From positions 1,799,501 to 1,863,500 of the forward strand of contig NZ_CP031168.1 in NCBI RefSeq assembly GCF_022354825.1: a DNA stretch of 64,000 nt, read 5' to 3'. Under the pieces are notes generated by a model. The model saw nothing but the letters and a program-made list of their open reading frames with translations, searched no databases and was not told where the DNA came from. Below are positions 17,739-26,457 of the stretch, in pieces. Source of the DNA: Paenibacillus sp. H1-7 (GTDB taxonomy: Bacteria > Bacillota > Bacilli > Paenibacillales > NBRC-103111). Position 1 is the stretch's first letter; the number at the start of each line of letters is the position of its first letter. A program made the position numbers and the translations under genes.

Positions 17739-18821
17739 TCAACTGTAGCTGACTTGAACATCCAGGGTGGCGTAACGGTTACCCGGCGGCAGCAATTGCT
17801 CCAGCCGGAATAACTGTTCTATATGGTACACGCCATGCGGCAAGTCGCCGGATTGGAAAAGCTTATCGGCGACGAAGACGGCTGTTTGGGCCGTCGCCGC
17901 GGCTTCACGGGCACCCTGAAGCAAGCATTCCACGGAAACTTGCTTTCCGTTCTTTACACCTTTTGCATCGACTTTAACTGCAAATACCGGTTGTCCGTAA
18001 CGGATGAGCCCGAATCCCTTCACGATAAGCGGGCGCAAAGCACGGTGACTGAGCAATCGAAAGCCTCCTGCAGATTTGAACCAGGCAAGCAGCCGGGTGA
18101 CGATTGCGGAATCAAAGCATAATCTCGTCGACACGGTTGGGATTCCGAGGGTTCGTACGACGATGCGCTGATCGGGGAAGGGGAATCGGTAGGCTGTTTT
18201 GCGGCCCAATGATGGCCCGAAGCTGACCGTTCTGCCGCCGGAAAAGCTCGTGACCGGTTTGAGCCGACCGTGCTCGACGATGTCGAAGCGGGAGCTCAGG
18301 CTGTCAACGGTCCATTCGATAGCCGCTTTGCCGTGCCGATCTCCCAAGCCGAGCATGATGGAAATATCGACCGTATCGGCCCGATCCATCTGCAATGCGG
18401 CGTGGTGCGCCATCAGATTCGTCAGCCCCGGAGCGAGTCCGACGCTCAGCACGGCTGTCGCCTGTCCGGAAGCGGCCACTTCGTGCAGCTGCTCCACTTG
18501 TTCCAGGAAGTCAAGGTTGGCTGTAACATCTACATAATGAATGCCGCGTTCAAGGCAAGAGCGGATAAAAGCTGTGTCCGTTTGATCCAGGCACATAGTG
18601 ACCATGCCGATTTGGTGAAATCGCTCATCGTCGCCAAAGCCTTTTTTGATATCAATCTGCATAGGCTTGACTTTGCCGCCCGTCTCGCGGCTGAATTGTT
18701 CCGCACGTGCGAGATTCCGCCCTGCGGCATAGACCCGTCCGGGGTATCGTTCTCCCAGCTCCCGGCATACATCCTGTCCTACATGGCCGTATCCGCCGAC
18801 AACTACGATGTATTTATCCAT
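17739..18821 (-). CDS. Saccharopine dehydrogenase-like NAD(P)-binding protein
   Basis: A 360-residue protein beginning with a Rossmann motif (IVVVGGYGHVGQDVCRELG). HYVDVTANLDFLEQV and VLSVGLAPGLTNLMAHHA are conserved in the saccharopine dehydrogenase/trans-acting enoyl reductase-like group. GGAGGGAG precedes the ATG. The substrate is not known for most bacterial members of this size; a true lysine-pathway role is not supported by the neighbours. Downstream it converges on the SLH-GH18 gene. Upstream it faces the palindromic repeat array, through which a distant promoter at about 19.6 kb could reach it. Confidence 0.75.
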   Translation of the reverse strand: MDKYIVVVGGYGHVGQDVCRELGERYPGRVYAAGRNLARAEQFSRETGGKVKPMQIDIKKGFGDDERFHQIGMVTMCLDQTDTAFIRSCLERGIHYVDVTANLDFLEQVEQLHEVAASGQATAVLSVGLAPGLTNLMAHHAALQMDRADTVDISIMLGLGDRHGKAAIEWTVDSLSSRFDIVEHGRLKPVTSFSGGRTVSFGPSLGRKTAYRFPFPDQRIVVRTLGIPTVSTRLCFDSAIVTRLLAWFKSAGGFRLLSHRALRPLIVKGFGLIRYGQPVFAVKVDAKGVKNGKQVSVECLLQGAREAAATAQTAVFVADKLFQSGDLPHGVYHIEQLFRLEQLLPPGNRYATLDVQVSYS

Positions 18822-18891
18822 AAGTGTCTCCCTCCGATGGATGATTTTGTTTCAGGCGGCTCAAAGCAGGTGGGACCCGCTTAGAGTGTTC

Positions 18892-19424
18892 TGTAACGAG
18901 GATTTTCCGCGTTACAGAAGGGCGAAAGCGGCGGAGGCCGAGCTGTAAGACGGTTATTCCGTCTTACAGACAATCAAGAGCCGAGGTGAAGCCGCTACGT
19001 GAAGTTGTAACGAGGATTTTCCGCGTTACATAAAGGCGAAAGCGGCGGGGGCCGTGCTGTAAGACGGTTATTCCGTCTTACAGGCTGTCAAGAGCCGAGG
19101 TGAAGCCGCTACGCGAAATTGTAACGAGGATTTTCCGCGTTACAGAAAGGCGAAAGCGGCGGAGGCCGAGCTGTAAGACGGTTATTCCGTCTTACAGCCA
19201 GTCAAGAGCCGCCATGAAGCCGCTACGCGAAATTGTAACGAGGATTTTCCGCGTTACAGAAGGGCGAAAGCGGCGGAGGCAAGCTGTAAGACGGTTGTTC
19301 CGTCTTACAGACAGTCAAGAGCCGAGGTGAAGCCGCTACGTGAAGTTGTAACGAGGATTTTCCGCGTTACATAAGGGCGAAAGCGGCGGAGTCAAGCTGG
19401 AAGACGGTTATTCCGTCTTACAGG
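18892..19424. repeat. Tandem array of 114-bp units, each with two hairpins
   Basis: Units begin at 18892, 19006, 19120, 19234 and 19347, with spacing 114, 114, 114, 113; the fifth is cut short near 19424. Each unit carries hairpin A (arms TGTAACG/CGTTACA with GGA/TCC inside, loop of three T) and hairpin B (perfect arms TGTAAGACGG/CCGTCTTACA, loop TTATT). The link between them contains AGCGGC, matched by GCCGCT after hairpin B, so the whole unit may fold into a branched structure. Units differ at only a few positions, mainly just outside the hairpins. There is no spacer variation as in CRISPR and no gene inside. Confidence 0.92.
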
Positions 19425-19583
19425 CTGCACGTCCCGTACTACAATGGCATTCACATTGCGCCGATAAGTTTCCGGTAGTGCAGCAGGGCCCACAATATAT
19501 ATGCTTCAGCCCATCGGATACAACAGCTCCGAAGTTACAATCTCCGATGTCTGCGCAAATATCGAGGACGAACGGCAGCCTTT

Positions 19584-19620
19584 TTACAATTTAGTATAGA
19601 TACTAAACTAAAAGTCAAAA
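19584..19620 (-). promoter_or_regulatory. Leftward promoter with MarR-type palindrome
   Basis: Read on the minus strand, TTGACT (19615-19620) and TACTAA (19593-19598) are 16 bp apart. The palindrome TTTAGTAT-AG-ATACTAAA (19590-19607) overlaps the -10. A closely related palindrome overlaps the marR promoter at 20081-20097. No reading frame with a ribosome binding site starts between here and the repeat array, so the transcript would run into the array. Confidence 0.45.
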
Positions 19621-19624
19621 AAAA

Positions 19625-20074
19625 TTAGTTTTGCTGCAAAAAATCGTTCAGTTTCTCTATACACCGATCGAAAGTTTCAACCTCCTGCTCACTAAGCTGT
19701 GAACGGAGCTGATCGTAAAATCGGACGTGCACTTCCTCGTGAGCGACGTAAGCCTCCTTCCCTTTGTCCGTTAACGAGATCAGTATTCCTCTCGAATCGT
19801 GCGGATACGAGGTGCGCTTAACCAGCTGCTTGGCTTCCAGCCTCACGACAAGCTGAGATACTGCACCTTTGGTCACGCCGAGCCGAGCTGCAAGCTCGCT
19901 CATAAGCACCGAGCCTTCGCATCCGATCGCCTCGATCGTATGGATTTCACTTGGCGTTACGTTCCCGGCGCCGCCAAACGTCTGAGGCTGGCGTTCCAGC
20001 CGCCTTAGCTGCAATATCAATCGGCCCAGGTTGCGGCTGGCGCTGTTGTTGGATGAAGTGATATCTTTTTTCAT
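19625..20074 (-). CDS. MarR-family transcriptional regulator
   Basis: A 149-residue winged-helix regulator. The recognition region MSELAARLGVTKGAVSQLVVRLEAK and the wing DSRGILISLTDKGKEAY are typical MarR. No Shine-Dalgarno sequence is visible before the ATG (upstream reads TTAAACT). The -10 element of the only good promoter lies just 10-15 bp before the start codon, so the message may be leaderless. The palindrome in that promoter makes self-repression likely, and a second palindrome lies 18 bp beyond the stop codon. Its ligand and other targets are unknown. Confidence 0.85.
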   Translation of the reverse strand: MKKDITSSNNSASRNLGRLILQLRRLERQPQTFGGAGNVTPSEIHTIEAIGCEGSVLMSELAARLGVTKGAVSQLVVRLEAKQLVKRTSYPHDSRGILISLTDKGKEAYVAHEEVHVRFYDQLRSQLSEQEVETFDRCIEKLNDFLQQN

Positions 20075-20080
20075 AGTTTA

Positions 20081-20110
20081 AGTTTAGTATCTAAACTAAG
20101 TGATTGTCAA
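20081..20110 (-). promoter_or_regulatory. marR promoter and operator
   Basis: On the minus strand TTGACA (20105-20110) is followed about 15 bp later by TACTAA (20084-20089). The palindrome AGTTTAG-TAT-CTAAACT (20081-20097) covers the -10, and the start codon at 20074 follows within 7 bp of it. Confidence 0.55.
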
Positions 20111-20167
20111 GCCGAACCATGTTCGGTTTGTTATTGCATGAATGCTTAGTTCAAGCATCTGCACGGG

Positions 20168-20479
20168 TCAATCGTACTTGGCATCGTCGATTCTTGTTAT
20201 CTTGTCTACGATAAGCTCGGCCTCCGTCTCGAAATTCAAAACTAGCGGGGCGGGAAGGAGATCGAGAATCTCCTGAATCAGCGGAAGCTCCATCATTTCT
20301 TCGACCGTTCTCGGCCGTTCGTCGAGCGTATCCGCCCACTCGCGCACAACGTCTATAAACTCGTAGAACGAAGCCTCGAACTCATTAGCCGTTCCTTCCG
20401 CATCGTCGCTGCCGGATGCCGACATGGCGTTCCAGTTGTTTATTACTACAGCCAAAGCCTTCTTTACCTTGTCAATCAT
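20168..20479 (-). CDS. Small acidic protein of unknown function
   Basis: A 103-residue protein with a very good ribosome binding site (AAGGAGGAAA) before the ATG. It is rich in Asp and Glu (predicted strongly acidic), has no signal peptide or membrane segment, and looks mostly helical. I do not recognise the family. It lies between the MarR gene and a divergent NiaP-like transporter gene with about 90 bp to the former. The 320 bp upstream of it contain no other gene that I can support. Confidence 0.6.
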   Translation of the reverse strand: MIDKVKKALAVVINNWNAMSASGSDDAEGTANEFEASFYEFIDVVREWADTLDERPRTVEEMMELPLIQEILDLLPAPLVLNFETEAELIVDKITRIDDAKYD

Positions 20480-20800
20480 AGTTTTCCTCCTTGCATCGAA
20501 TGGAGATCGTCTGTCTTCTATTGTACTTGCGGAAGGTCTGAAAAGAAACGGTGCAGGTGTATTCGCAAGCGAACTCCATAATCAGGGATGCATTCGTCAA
20601 GGTATGAACCGGCGAAAAAACCTTGACTTCGGTTTCACCCATGTGAAATGATAGGAGGAAACTTATACCAGGCACAAGCGCTAGATCAACAATTGTCCGC
20701 ATTCCGGTGGATGATTTTGGTTATCATAAGTGTAAAGACCTTATAGCGCGATACAGCGATAGGATCCGGTATGATTCCAAGCAGAAAAGGAACTTGTCCT

Positions 20801-22018
20801 ATGAATAATGCTATGTTGCTAACAAAGCCAAAACAACGAAAGCTGCTGTTCAGCGCCGGCCTAAGCTGGCTGTTCGATGCGATGGACGTCGGCATCATCT
20901 CCTTCATCGCTGCGGCGTTGGCGGTGGAGTGGCACTTGAGCGCCCAGCAGATCGGCCAGCTGACGGCCATCAATTCCGTCGGCATGGCGGTGGGAGCGGC
21001 TGCCGCCGGAGCTCTCGCCGACCGGTACGGACGGCGGGCCGTGCTGCTGTGGACGCTGCTTATATTCTCTGCAGCGAGCGGGCTGTCCGCCATGGCAGGC
21101 AGCTTCGCCGTGCTGTGCGCGCTGCGGTTTGTAGCCGGCTTCGGCCTGGGAGGCGAGCTGCCGGTTGCATCCACGCTCGTCTCGGAGTCGGTCCCGGCCC
21201 GGGAGAGAGGCCGTGCCGTCGTGCTGCTCGAGAGCTTCTGGGCTGGCGGCTGGATTGCAGCGGCGTTAATAGCCTACTTCGTTATCCCGTCCTATGGCTG
21301 GAGGATGGCCTTTGTAATCGGCGCCGTGCCGGCTATATACGCTCTTTACCTGAGAAGAGCGATTCAGGATTCACCGCGGTTTACTCAACTGCAAAGCCGG
21401 AGGACGACTTTTGCGGAGAGATTCTTATCGGTCTGGTCCCGGGAGCACCGCCGCAGCACAATCATGCTGTGGATCCTCTGGTTCACCGTCGTGTTCTCCT
21501 ATTACGGCATGTTTCTGTGGCTCCCTACCGTCATGGTGCTGAAAGGGTTCGGGCTGGTCAAAAGCTTTCAATACGTCCTCATTATGACGTTGGCTCAGCT
21601 GCCCGGTTATTTTACGGCCGCCTATCTTATCGAGCGGTACGGCCGCAAATTCGTTCTGGTAACTTACCTGCTGCTGACCGCAGTCAGTGCGATATGGTTC
21701 GGCACGGCCTCGACCGACGGCATGCTGATAGCTGCCGGGATCAGCCTCTCCTTCTTTAATCTCGGCGCATGGGGAGGAATGTATGCTTATACGCCCGAGC
21801 TGTACCCGACCTCGGTTCGTTCGACCGGAGTCGGTCTTGCCGCATCCTTCGGGCGCATCGGGGGGATTATCGGTCCGTTTCTGGTAGGCATGCTGGTAGC
21901 TTGGGGGACGCCGGTAACGTCCATTTTTATCGTGTTCTTCTTCGCGATAGTGATAGGTGCTTTGGCGGTGATGTTCTATGGCAAGGAGACGAAAGGGATC
22001 GAGCTGGAGGACGCATGA
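20801..22018 (+). CDS. MFS transporter of the metabolite:H+ symporter type (NiaP-like)
   Basis: A 405-residue MFS protein with 12 predicted helices. The start (AGLSWLFDAMDVGIISFIAA) with Asp residues in helix 1, GALADRYGRRAVLL after helix 2, and GFGLGGELPVASTLVSES in helix 4 match the sugar/metabolite:H+ symporter branch that includes the niacin transporter NiaP of Bacillus. ATG at 20801 follows AAAGGA with 9-base spacing; an ATG ten codons earlier (20771) is an alternative. No NAD-related gene is nearby, so niacin as substrate is only the best guess. Confidence 0.78.
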   Translation: MNNAMLLTKPKQRKLLFSAGLSWLFDAMDVGIISFIAAALAVEWHLSAQQIGQLTAINSVGMAVGAAAAGALADRYGRRAVLLWTLLIFSAASGLSAMAGSFAVLCALRFVAGFGLGGELPVASTLVSESVPARERGRAVVLLESFWAGGWIAAALIAYFVIPSYGWRMAFVIGAVPAIYALYLRRAIQDSPRFTQLQSRRTTFAERFLSVWSREHRRSTIMLWILWFTVVFSYYGMFLWLPTVMVLKGFGLVKSFQYVLIMTLAQLPGYFTAAYLIERYGRKFVLVTYLLLTAVSAIWFGTASTDGMLIAAGISLSFFNLGAWGGMYAYTPELYPTSVRSTGVGLAASFGRIGGIIGPFLVGMLVAWGTPVTSIFIVFFFAIVIGALAVMFYGKETKGIELEDA

Positions 22019-22133
22019 CACTCATGCACGCATGATACGAGTCACTCCCGACTTCCGGATTCGTGACACGGCGTTTCAAGATAGATCCATGATTCGCTTC
22101 GCCAATAATAATAAACACAGCAAGCGAACAACA

Positions 22134-22188
22134 AACAGCCTGCTGCGGGACGTCTCCATAGGAGAACGCCTCGCTAGCAGGCTGTTTT
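22134..22188. terminator. Bidirectional terminator
   Basis: An 11-bp outer stem (AACAGCCTGCT / AGCAGGCTGTT) with an inner TCTCC/GGAGA hairpin, followed by TTTT on the plus strand and a T-rich run on the minus strand. It separates the convergent transporter and glycosidase genes. Confidence 0.75.
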
Positions 22189-22253
22189 GCATTGTTATGA
22201 TCAAAGTGCGTGCAGCCGTTGCCGGCAATAATGGAGAAACAGATGAATCCGAC

Positions 22254-24173
22254 TTACAGGCTCACTTCGAAAGCAGTGCCTTCCGCTCCGGCAAAGGTAA
22301 GGCTCCGATTTCCTTCGCTGACGGTCAGCGTCAAGCCGCCGTTCTCCCTTGTTACCACAAGGTCGAATTCATGGCCGAACGCCTTGACGGAGCGAAGCGC
22401 CATCTTGTCCCAGCCCTCTGGAAGCTTCGGTGCGCAGGCAAACTGATGCAGGCCGACAGGCTTCAAGCCGAACAGCCCTTCAACGATGACAAGGCCGTAC
22501 AATGCGCTTTCCGCGGACAAATGCCGCTGGTTTCCTTCGGGATAAGCTTCGACGGCGTAAGGGACATGGTCTCCGAGAAGCCGGCGCTCGGAGTACGACT
22601 TCAGATATTGCAGGGCGGTAGCGGTCTCGCCTGCAGCGAAAATGCCCCGGAAGCCGTACAGCGTGGAACGGTCCCAGAAGGTGGTGTCTCCCGCTTGTGT
22701 GGCCAATCCGTTATCCGTCCATAAGCGAGGGGACAACAGGGCGCGGATCGTTTCTTCCTTCCGGTTCATCATGCCCATCGTTAACGGCAGGCAAATCCAC
22801 GAACGCAAAATATCGTTCTCCTCATAGTACCGATACGTGTCGAATCCTTCGACGTTAGCCCCGAAGAACTGCTCGATCGCTTCCTCAAGCAGATCCGCCT
22901 GTTTATCATACTGCTCGGCGAACTCGGCTTTTCCGAGGGAGCGGGCGACATTCGCCGCATGACGGTAACCGCCATAGGCCAGGCAAGAGGTCGACAGGTT
23001 GGCCGAGCCGCTTGGAAAACGGTTTTCCAGCTCGTCCGAATCCGAGGCGATCACTCCACGATCCGTTTTCTTGCGTTCGCAATAGGCAAGACACCATTGG
23101 ATAGCCGGCCACAGCTCCTCGGCGACCGCACGGTCCCCGTAATTCAAGGCAAACAGCGATGCCCCGTACGCGTACATGGCTGCATCTCCACGGTCGCCCG
23201 CGCCTTCCCAAATGTCGATTCCTTCGGCGATGATGGACGAAGGGATCGGCTGGAAGTCGGGACCCATGAACGGCATATACAGCCTGAGCGCATTTAACGT
23301 AGCCTCATTGGCTAGCGGATGTCCCAGATACGGGAAAAACGGCCCCGCATATTCGACCTGGTCGTTGGTCCATACGGCTGCATAATACCGTCCGCCGCCG
23401 GGACTGTGCATCAAGCCGCCTTTGGTCTCGTAAATGCTCTCTCCCGCTCTCAGCTTTGCAAAGCCGAACATGCTGTTTAGAATCGGATCCGGCGTTTCCA
23501 GCCGGAGCGAGCGGGCAATGCCTTCGACCAGCCGGCTTCTGAGGCTCCGCGCTTCTGCTGCAGTAACCGCGGGAAGCTCGTTGCGCAGATGCCGCGCGCC
23601 GATATACACGCCGTACGTGTACGAAGCTCCTGCAGCAAGGCTAACCGATTCCGCGCAGTCGTGCGTGATGTTAATCAAATAGATGCCGGCGACGCCTTTA
23701 ACCGACGACTGAGCCCAGCGGGAGCTAACCTGAATCGTAACGGGTTCCGCGGTCCGATTCGTAATATGCACCTGCTCGACCGCATAGGCTTTGTCGGTCG
23801 ACGGGAATATCGTCCGCTCGATCCCGATGCCGGAGCTCGATTCGGTGGAAATGTGCAGCAGGCCGTCAAAGGCAACTCGCGTCACCGTCTCCGCATCAAT
23901 AGACGTACCGTTCACCTGGATGAGCGGCATTTGCTCCAAATCGAATTCCTGCATCAGGCTTGCGTGCGTATTATTCGGTTTTGTCCGCAGTCCCGGCCAT
24001 ACGACATGGCGGGATAATACCAGCTGCCCTTCTTCGCTAATGCCGTAGCGGACGATCAGGGATACTTTTTTGCCGCTCATTTCGACATGATCCTGATGCG
24101 GCTTTCTCGGGTCTTGGGCCACGTTCCAAACGATATGCTGTTCTTCTGTAAGACTCCATCGGTTCAGATCCAT
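22254..24173 (-). CDS. Glycoside hydrolase-like protein with (alpha/alpha)6 barrel
   Basis: A 639-residue cytoplasmic protein without a signal peptide. The first 230 residues look like a beta-sandwich. The remainder has the helical-hairpin pattern of six-hairpin glycosidases: GGRYYAAVWTNDQVEYAG (around 265-285) has the Trp-x-x-Asp type acidic site seen in such barrels, with PSSIIAEGIDIWEGAGDRGD and DTTFWDRSTLYGF further on. The exact GH family is not clear. The ATG at 24173 has only GAGGTG 14 bp upstream, so the start is less certain. It is divergent from the lactonase and Gfo/Idh/MocA genes, and all three may serve one sugar pathway. Confidence 0.7.
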   Translation of the reverse strand: MDLNRWSLTEEQHIVWNVAQDPRKPHQDHVEMSGKKVSLIVRYGISEEGQLVLSRHVVWPGLRTKPNNTHASLMQEFDLEQMPLIQVNGTSIDAETVTRVAFDGLLHISTESSSGIGIERTIFPSTDKAYAVEQVHITNRTAEPVTIQVSSRWAQSSVKGVAGIYLINITHDCAESVSLAAGASYTYGVYIGARHLRNELPAVTAAEARSLRSRLVEGIARSLRLETPDPILNSMFGFAKLRAGESIYETKGGLMHSPGGGRYYAAVWTNDQVEYAGPFFPYLGHPLANEATLNALRLYMPFMGPDFQPIPSSIIAEGIDIWEGAGDRGDAAMYAYGASLFALNYGDRAVAEELWPAIQWCLAYCERKKTDRGVIASDSDELENRFPSGSANLSTSCLAYGGYRHAANVARSLGKAEFAEQYDKQADLLEEAIEQFFGANVEGFDTYRYYEENDILRSWICLPLTMGMMNRKEETIRALLSPRLWTDNGLATQAGDTTFWDRSTLYGFRGIFAAGETATALQYLKSYSERRLLGDHVPYAVEAYPEGNQRHLSAESALYGLVIVEGLFGLKPVGLHQFACAPKLPEGWDKMALRSVKAFGHEFDLVVTRENGGLTLTVSEGNRSLTFAGAEGTAFEVSL

Positions 24174-24319
24174 AGGGCTGGCTCGACACCTCTTCTTTCA
24201 TTATAAATAGGGAATGAAACAGCATCATTTTATCCAATTTGGTTGTGCCTGCCAATGCTTTGGGGCAAACCTGCTACATTTGTCCATGCCGTCTCACGTT
24301 TCTCTATATGAATTGGAGG

Positions 24320-24349
24320 TTGACGGGAAAAATAAGAGAGATACATAAT
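24320..24349 (+). promoter_or_regulatory. Sigma-A-like promoter before the lactonase gene
   Basis: TTGACG (24320-24325) and CATAAT (24344-24349) are 18 bp apart, followed by the candidate cre site at 24361. Confidence 0.5.
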
Positions 24350-24360
24350 AGAAAAGGACA

Positions 24361-24374
24361 GGTTAACGCTTTCA
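24361..24374 (+). promoter_or_regulatory. Candidate CcpA cre site
   Basis: GGTTAACGCTTTCA matches the right half of the cre consensus perfectly and differs twice in the left half. It lies about 12 bp downstream of the -10, over the expected transcription start, which is where CcpA repression sites often sit. Confidence 0.4.
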
Positions 24375-24410
24375 AGTGATGAAGGGCAAATAAAAGGAGG
24401 AAACAAAAGG

Positions 24411-25250
24411 ATGAAGCTTTACCGAAGCGGGGAAGCGCTGCGGCAGGAAATCATGCAAACGAGGCTTCCAAAAAGCACTGCCGCCATATGGGCGCTCGGG
24501 CAGGCCGGGTTCTGGATTCAAATGGAGAACAAGAGGCTGTTGATAGACCCTTATTTGAGCAATTCCATTAATGAAGCATCCCAAGGGCCATGGATTCGCA
24601 AGTTCCCTCCCCCATTGTCACCGGACAGTCTGCCGGACATGGATGCCGTGCTCTGCACACATCATCATGATGATCATATGGATTCAGCCACTTTGAAGCC
24701 GTTAAGCGAGCGTCAAGGGACGCGCTTCATTATTCCGAGGGCGCATAAGGAAAGGCTGTTGGACTGGGGCTTCGACAGCGCAAGAATGATCGGCATGAAC
24801 CATTTGGAGGTTCAGCTTGTGAACGGTTTGGAGATCAAAGCGTTCGCGGCAATGCATGACCGGTTCGAGCAGGATGAAGAGGGCAATCATTTGTTTCTGG
24901 GATATATCATTCGATATGGAGGCCTCTCCATCTACCACTCGGGGGATACGATAGGGTTTCCGGAGCTGGTTGACTGGTTAAAGGACGAGAAGGTGGATAT
25001 TGCGCTTCTGCCGATCAACGGGCGAGACTATGCAAGAACGGCGCAGGGGATAGTGGGCAACTTCAATTACCGTGAGGCTGCGGACCTGGCGGTTGCAATC
25101 GGGGCCGATCTGGTGATCCCGATGCATTTTGGCATGTTCCCGCATAATGACGAGAACCCGGCTTATTTCGCAGACTATATGTATTCCCGGTATCCGGAAC
25201 AAAAGTTTCATATGATGACGCCGGGTGAGCGGTTTATTTACATGAAGTAA
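24411..25250 (+). CDS. Metallo-beta-lactamase fold hydrolase (UlaG-like lactonase)
   Basis: A 279-residue metallo-beta-lactamase fold protein. The metal motif is THHHDDHMD (about residues 83-91), with later ligands in YHSGDT and VIPMHFGMFP. This set and its length fit the UlaG family, which opens L-ascorbate-6-phosphate lactone; many members in catabolic clusters act on other sugar lactones. AAAGGAGG gives a strong ribosome binding site. The gene precedes a Gfo/Idh/MocA dehydrogenase by 110 bp; a dehydrogenase making a lactone and a lactonase opening it would be a coherent pair. Confidence 0.8.
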   Translation: MKLYRSGEALRQEIMQTRLPKSTAAIWALGQAGFWIQMENKRLLIDPYLSNSINEASQGPWIRKFPPPLSPDSLPDMDAVLCTHHHDDHMDSATLKPLSERQGTRFIIPRAHKERLLDWGFDSARMIGMNHLEVQLVNGLEIKAFAAMHDRFEQDEEGNHLFLGYIIRYGGLSIYHSGDTIGFPELVDWLKDEKVDIALLPINGRDYARTAQGIVGNFNYREAADLAVAIGADLVIPMHFGMFPHNDENPAYFADYMYSRYPEQKFHMMTPGERFIYMK

Positions 25251-25360
25251 TTCATTAGTGCATAAGGCTAAGGCCGGTGCAAGAAGTATTCCAGCTATTA
25301 ATAGAGGGTGATCGAACCGGTAAACGTGCAAAAAAACTAAAACAAAGCGAGGAAACTATC

Positions 25361-26383
25361 ATGAAGCTGCACATCGGTGTTATCGGGGCAGGCGGAATTG
25401 CCAGCTCACGGCATATCCCCAATTTGCTCAAAATCGACGGGGTCGAATTGACCGCCGTAGCCAATAGAAGAGCCGACAATGCTCGCCTTGCCGCCGAACG
25501 GTTCGGTTTTCGCAAAGTATACGACACGTGGCAGGAGGTTGTGGACGACGCGGAGGTCAATGCCGTGTTCATTTGCACGCCGCCGATTCTGCACAAGGAA
25601 ATATCGGCCTATTGCATTGCCAAGGGGAAGCACGTATTTTCTCAGGCGAGAATGGCGATGGATTTGACCGAAGCTTTGGACATGCTGAGACTGGACGAGT
25701 CGACTCCGCTTACGACGATGCTGTGTCCGGCTCCCAATTACATGAAGGTCGAGCCTTATGTGCTCGAGCTGCTCGGCGAAGGAGTCATCGGGGACATTAG
25801 ACACGTCTATTTGACTCATCCTTCGTCACAGTACGTTGATCCTAGCAAGCCGCTCCATTGGAGGCAAAGAGCCGATTTGCAGGGGATTAACACGCTGGAT
25901 GTAGGGATAACGGGTGAAGTGCTGAACAAATGGTTCGGCCCGCTGGCATCGCTTAGCGCAGAAGGACAAACCTGGGTGAGCGATCGGCCTCAGGATGCCG
26001 ATGGCAAGAGTCTGGTGGAGCTGCCGGATTCCGTTACGGTGATCGGCCGATTCGAGAAGGGGCCAATACTTACGGCGCTGTTCACCGGCGCGGTGGAAGG
26101 CGGCACTCATTCGATGGTGATTTACGGAAGCCAAGGAACGCTGACATGCTATCCGGAGAAAGCCCACATCCTGCTGAGCCGAAACGGCGAAGAACAGCGG
26201 ATCGCCATTCCTGACGACAAGCTCAAGCCATGGACGGTAGAGGCGGATTTCATCCGTGCGATCCGTCAAGGCACCAAGGGCGCTCCTTCTTTTCGCGACG
26301 GAGCTTTATATATGGCATTTACGCAGGCGATTACCGATTCTATGCGAAGCGGCCGGCGTGTAGAATTGACGAAGATTCCATAA
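25361..26383 (+). CDS. Gfo/Idh/MocA-family oxidoreductase
   Basis: A 340-residue dehydrogenase with Rossmann motif GVIGAGGIASSRHIP at the N-terminus. The usual EKP motif is replaced by FSQARMAMD (about residues 90-98), so the catalytic lysine normally found there appears to be missing; this is seen in some divergent members. AGCGAGG precedes ATG 25361, and the longer frame upstream lacks a ribosome binding site. It is probably co-transcribed with the lactonase gene and ends at a strong terminator. The substrate is unknown. Confidence 0.8.
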   Translation: MKLHIGVIGAGGIASSRHIPNLLKIDGVELTAVANRRADNARLAAERFGFRKVYDTWQEVVDDAEVNAVFICTPPILHKEISAYCIAKGKHVFSQARMAMDLTEALDMLRLDESTPLTTMLCPAPNYMKVEPYVLELLGEGVIGDIRHVYLTHPSSQYVDPSKPLHWRQRADLQGINTLDVGITGEVLNKWFGPLASLSAEGQTWVSDRPQDADGKSLVELPDSVTVIGRFEKGPILTALFTGAVEGGTHSMVIYGSQGTLTCYPEKAHILLSRNGEEQRIAIPDDKLKPWTVEADFIRAIRQGTKGAPSFRDGALYMAFTQAITDSMRSGRRVELTKIP

Positions 26384-26392
26384 AACAAGGTT

Positions 26393-26432
26393 ACCCTGCA
26401 TTCCCGCCGCGGAGTGCAGGGTATGTTTTTTT
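26393..26432 (+). terminator. Terminator after the Gfo/Idh/MocA gene
   Basis: ACCCTGCA/TGCAGGGT arms with a further TCC/GGA pairing inside and a run of eight T after the stem, 9 bp after the stop codon. Confidence 0.85.
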
Positions 26433-26457
26433 TCAGCTTATTTGGAATGAACGGACA

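Noticed and set aside
19100..19330. A 76-codon open frame with two copies of the peptide MKPLREIVTRIFRVTE
   Set aside because: It arises because the 114-bp repeat is a multiple of three. It lacks a ribosome binding site and the peptide follows the hairpins.
18892..19424. Possible CRISPR array
   Set aside because: Units are contiguous and nearly identical over 114 bp, with no variable spacers and no cas genes nearby.
19502..19598. Short frame starting MLQPIGYNSSEV to the left of marR
   Set aside because: About 32 codons, no ribosome binding site and an in-frame stop close upstream. It might be a decayed gene end but cannot be supported.
20472..20702. Minus-strand 76-codon frame upstream of the small acidic protein
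   Set aside because: It overlaps the strong ribosome binding site and start of the 20168-20479 gene and has no start signal of its own.
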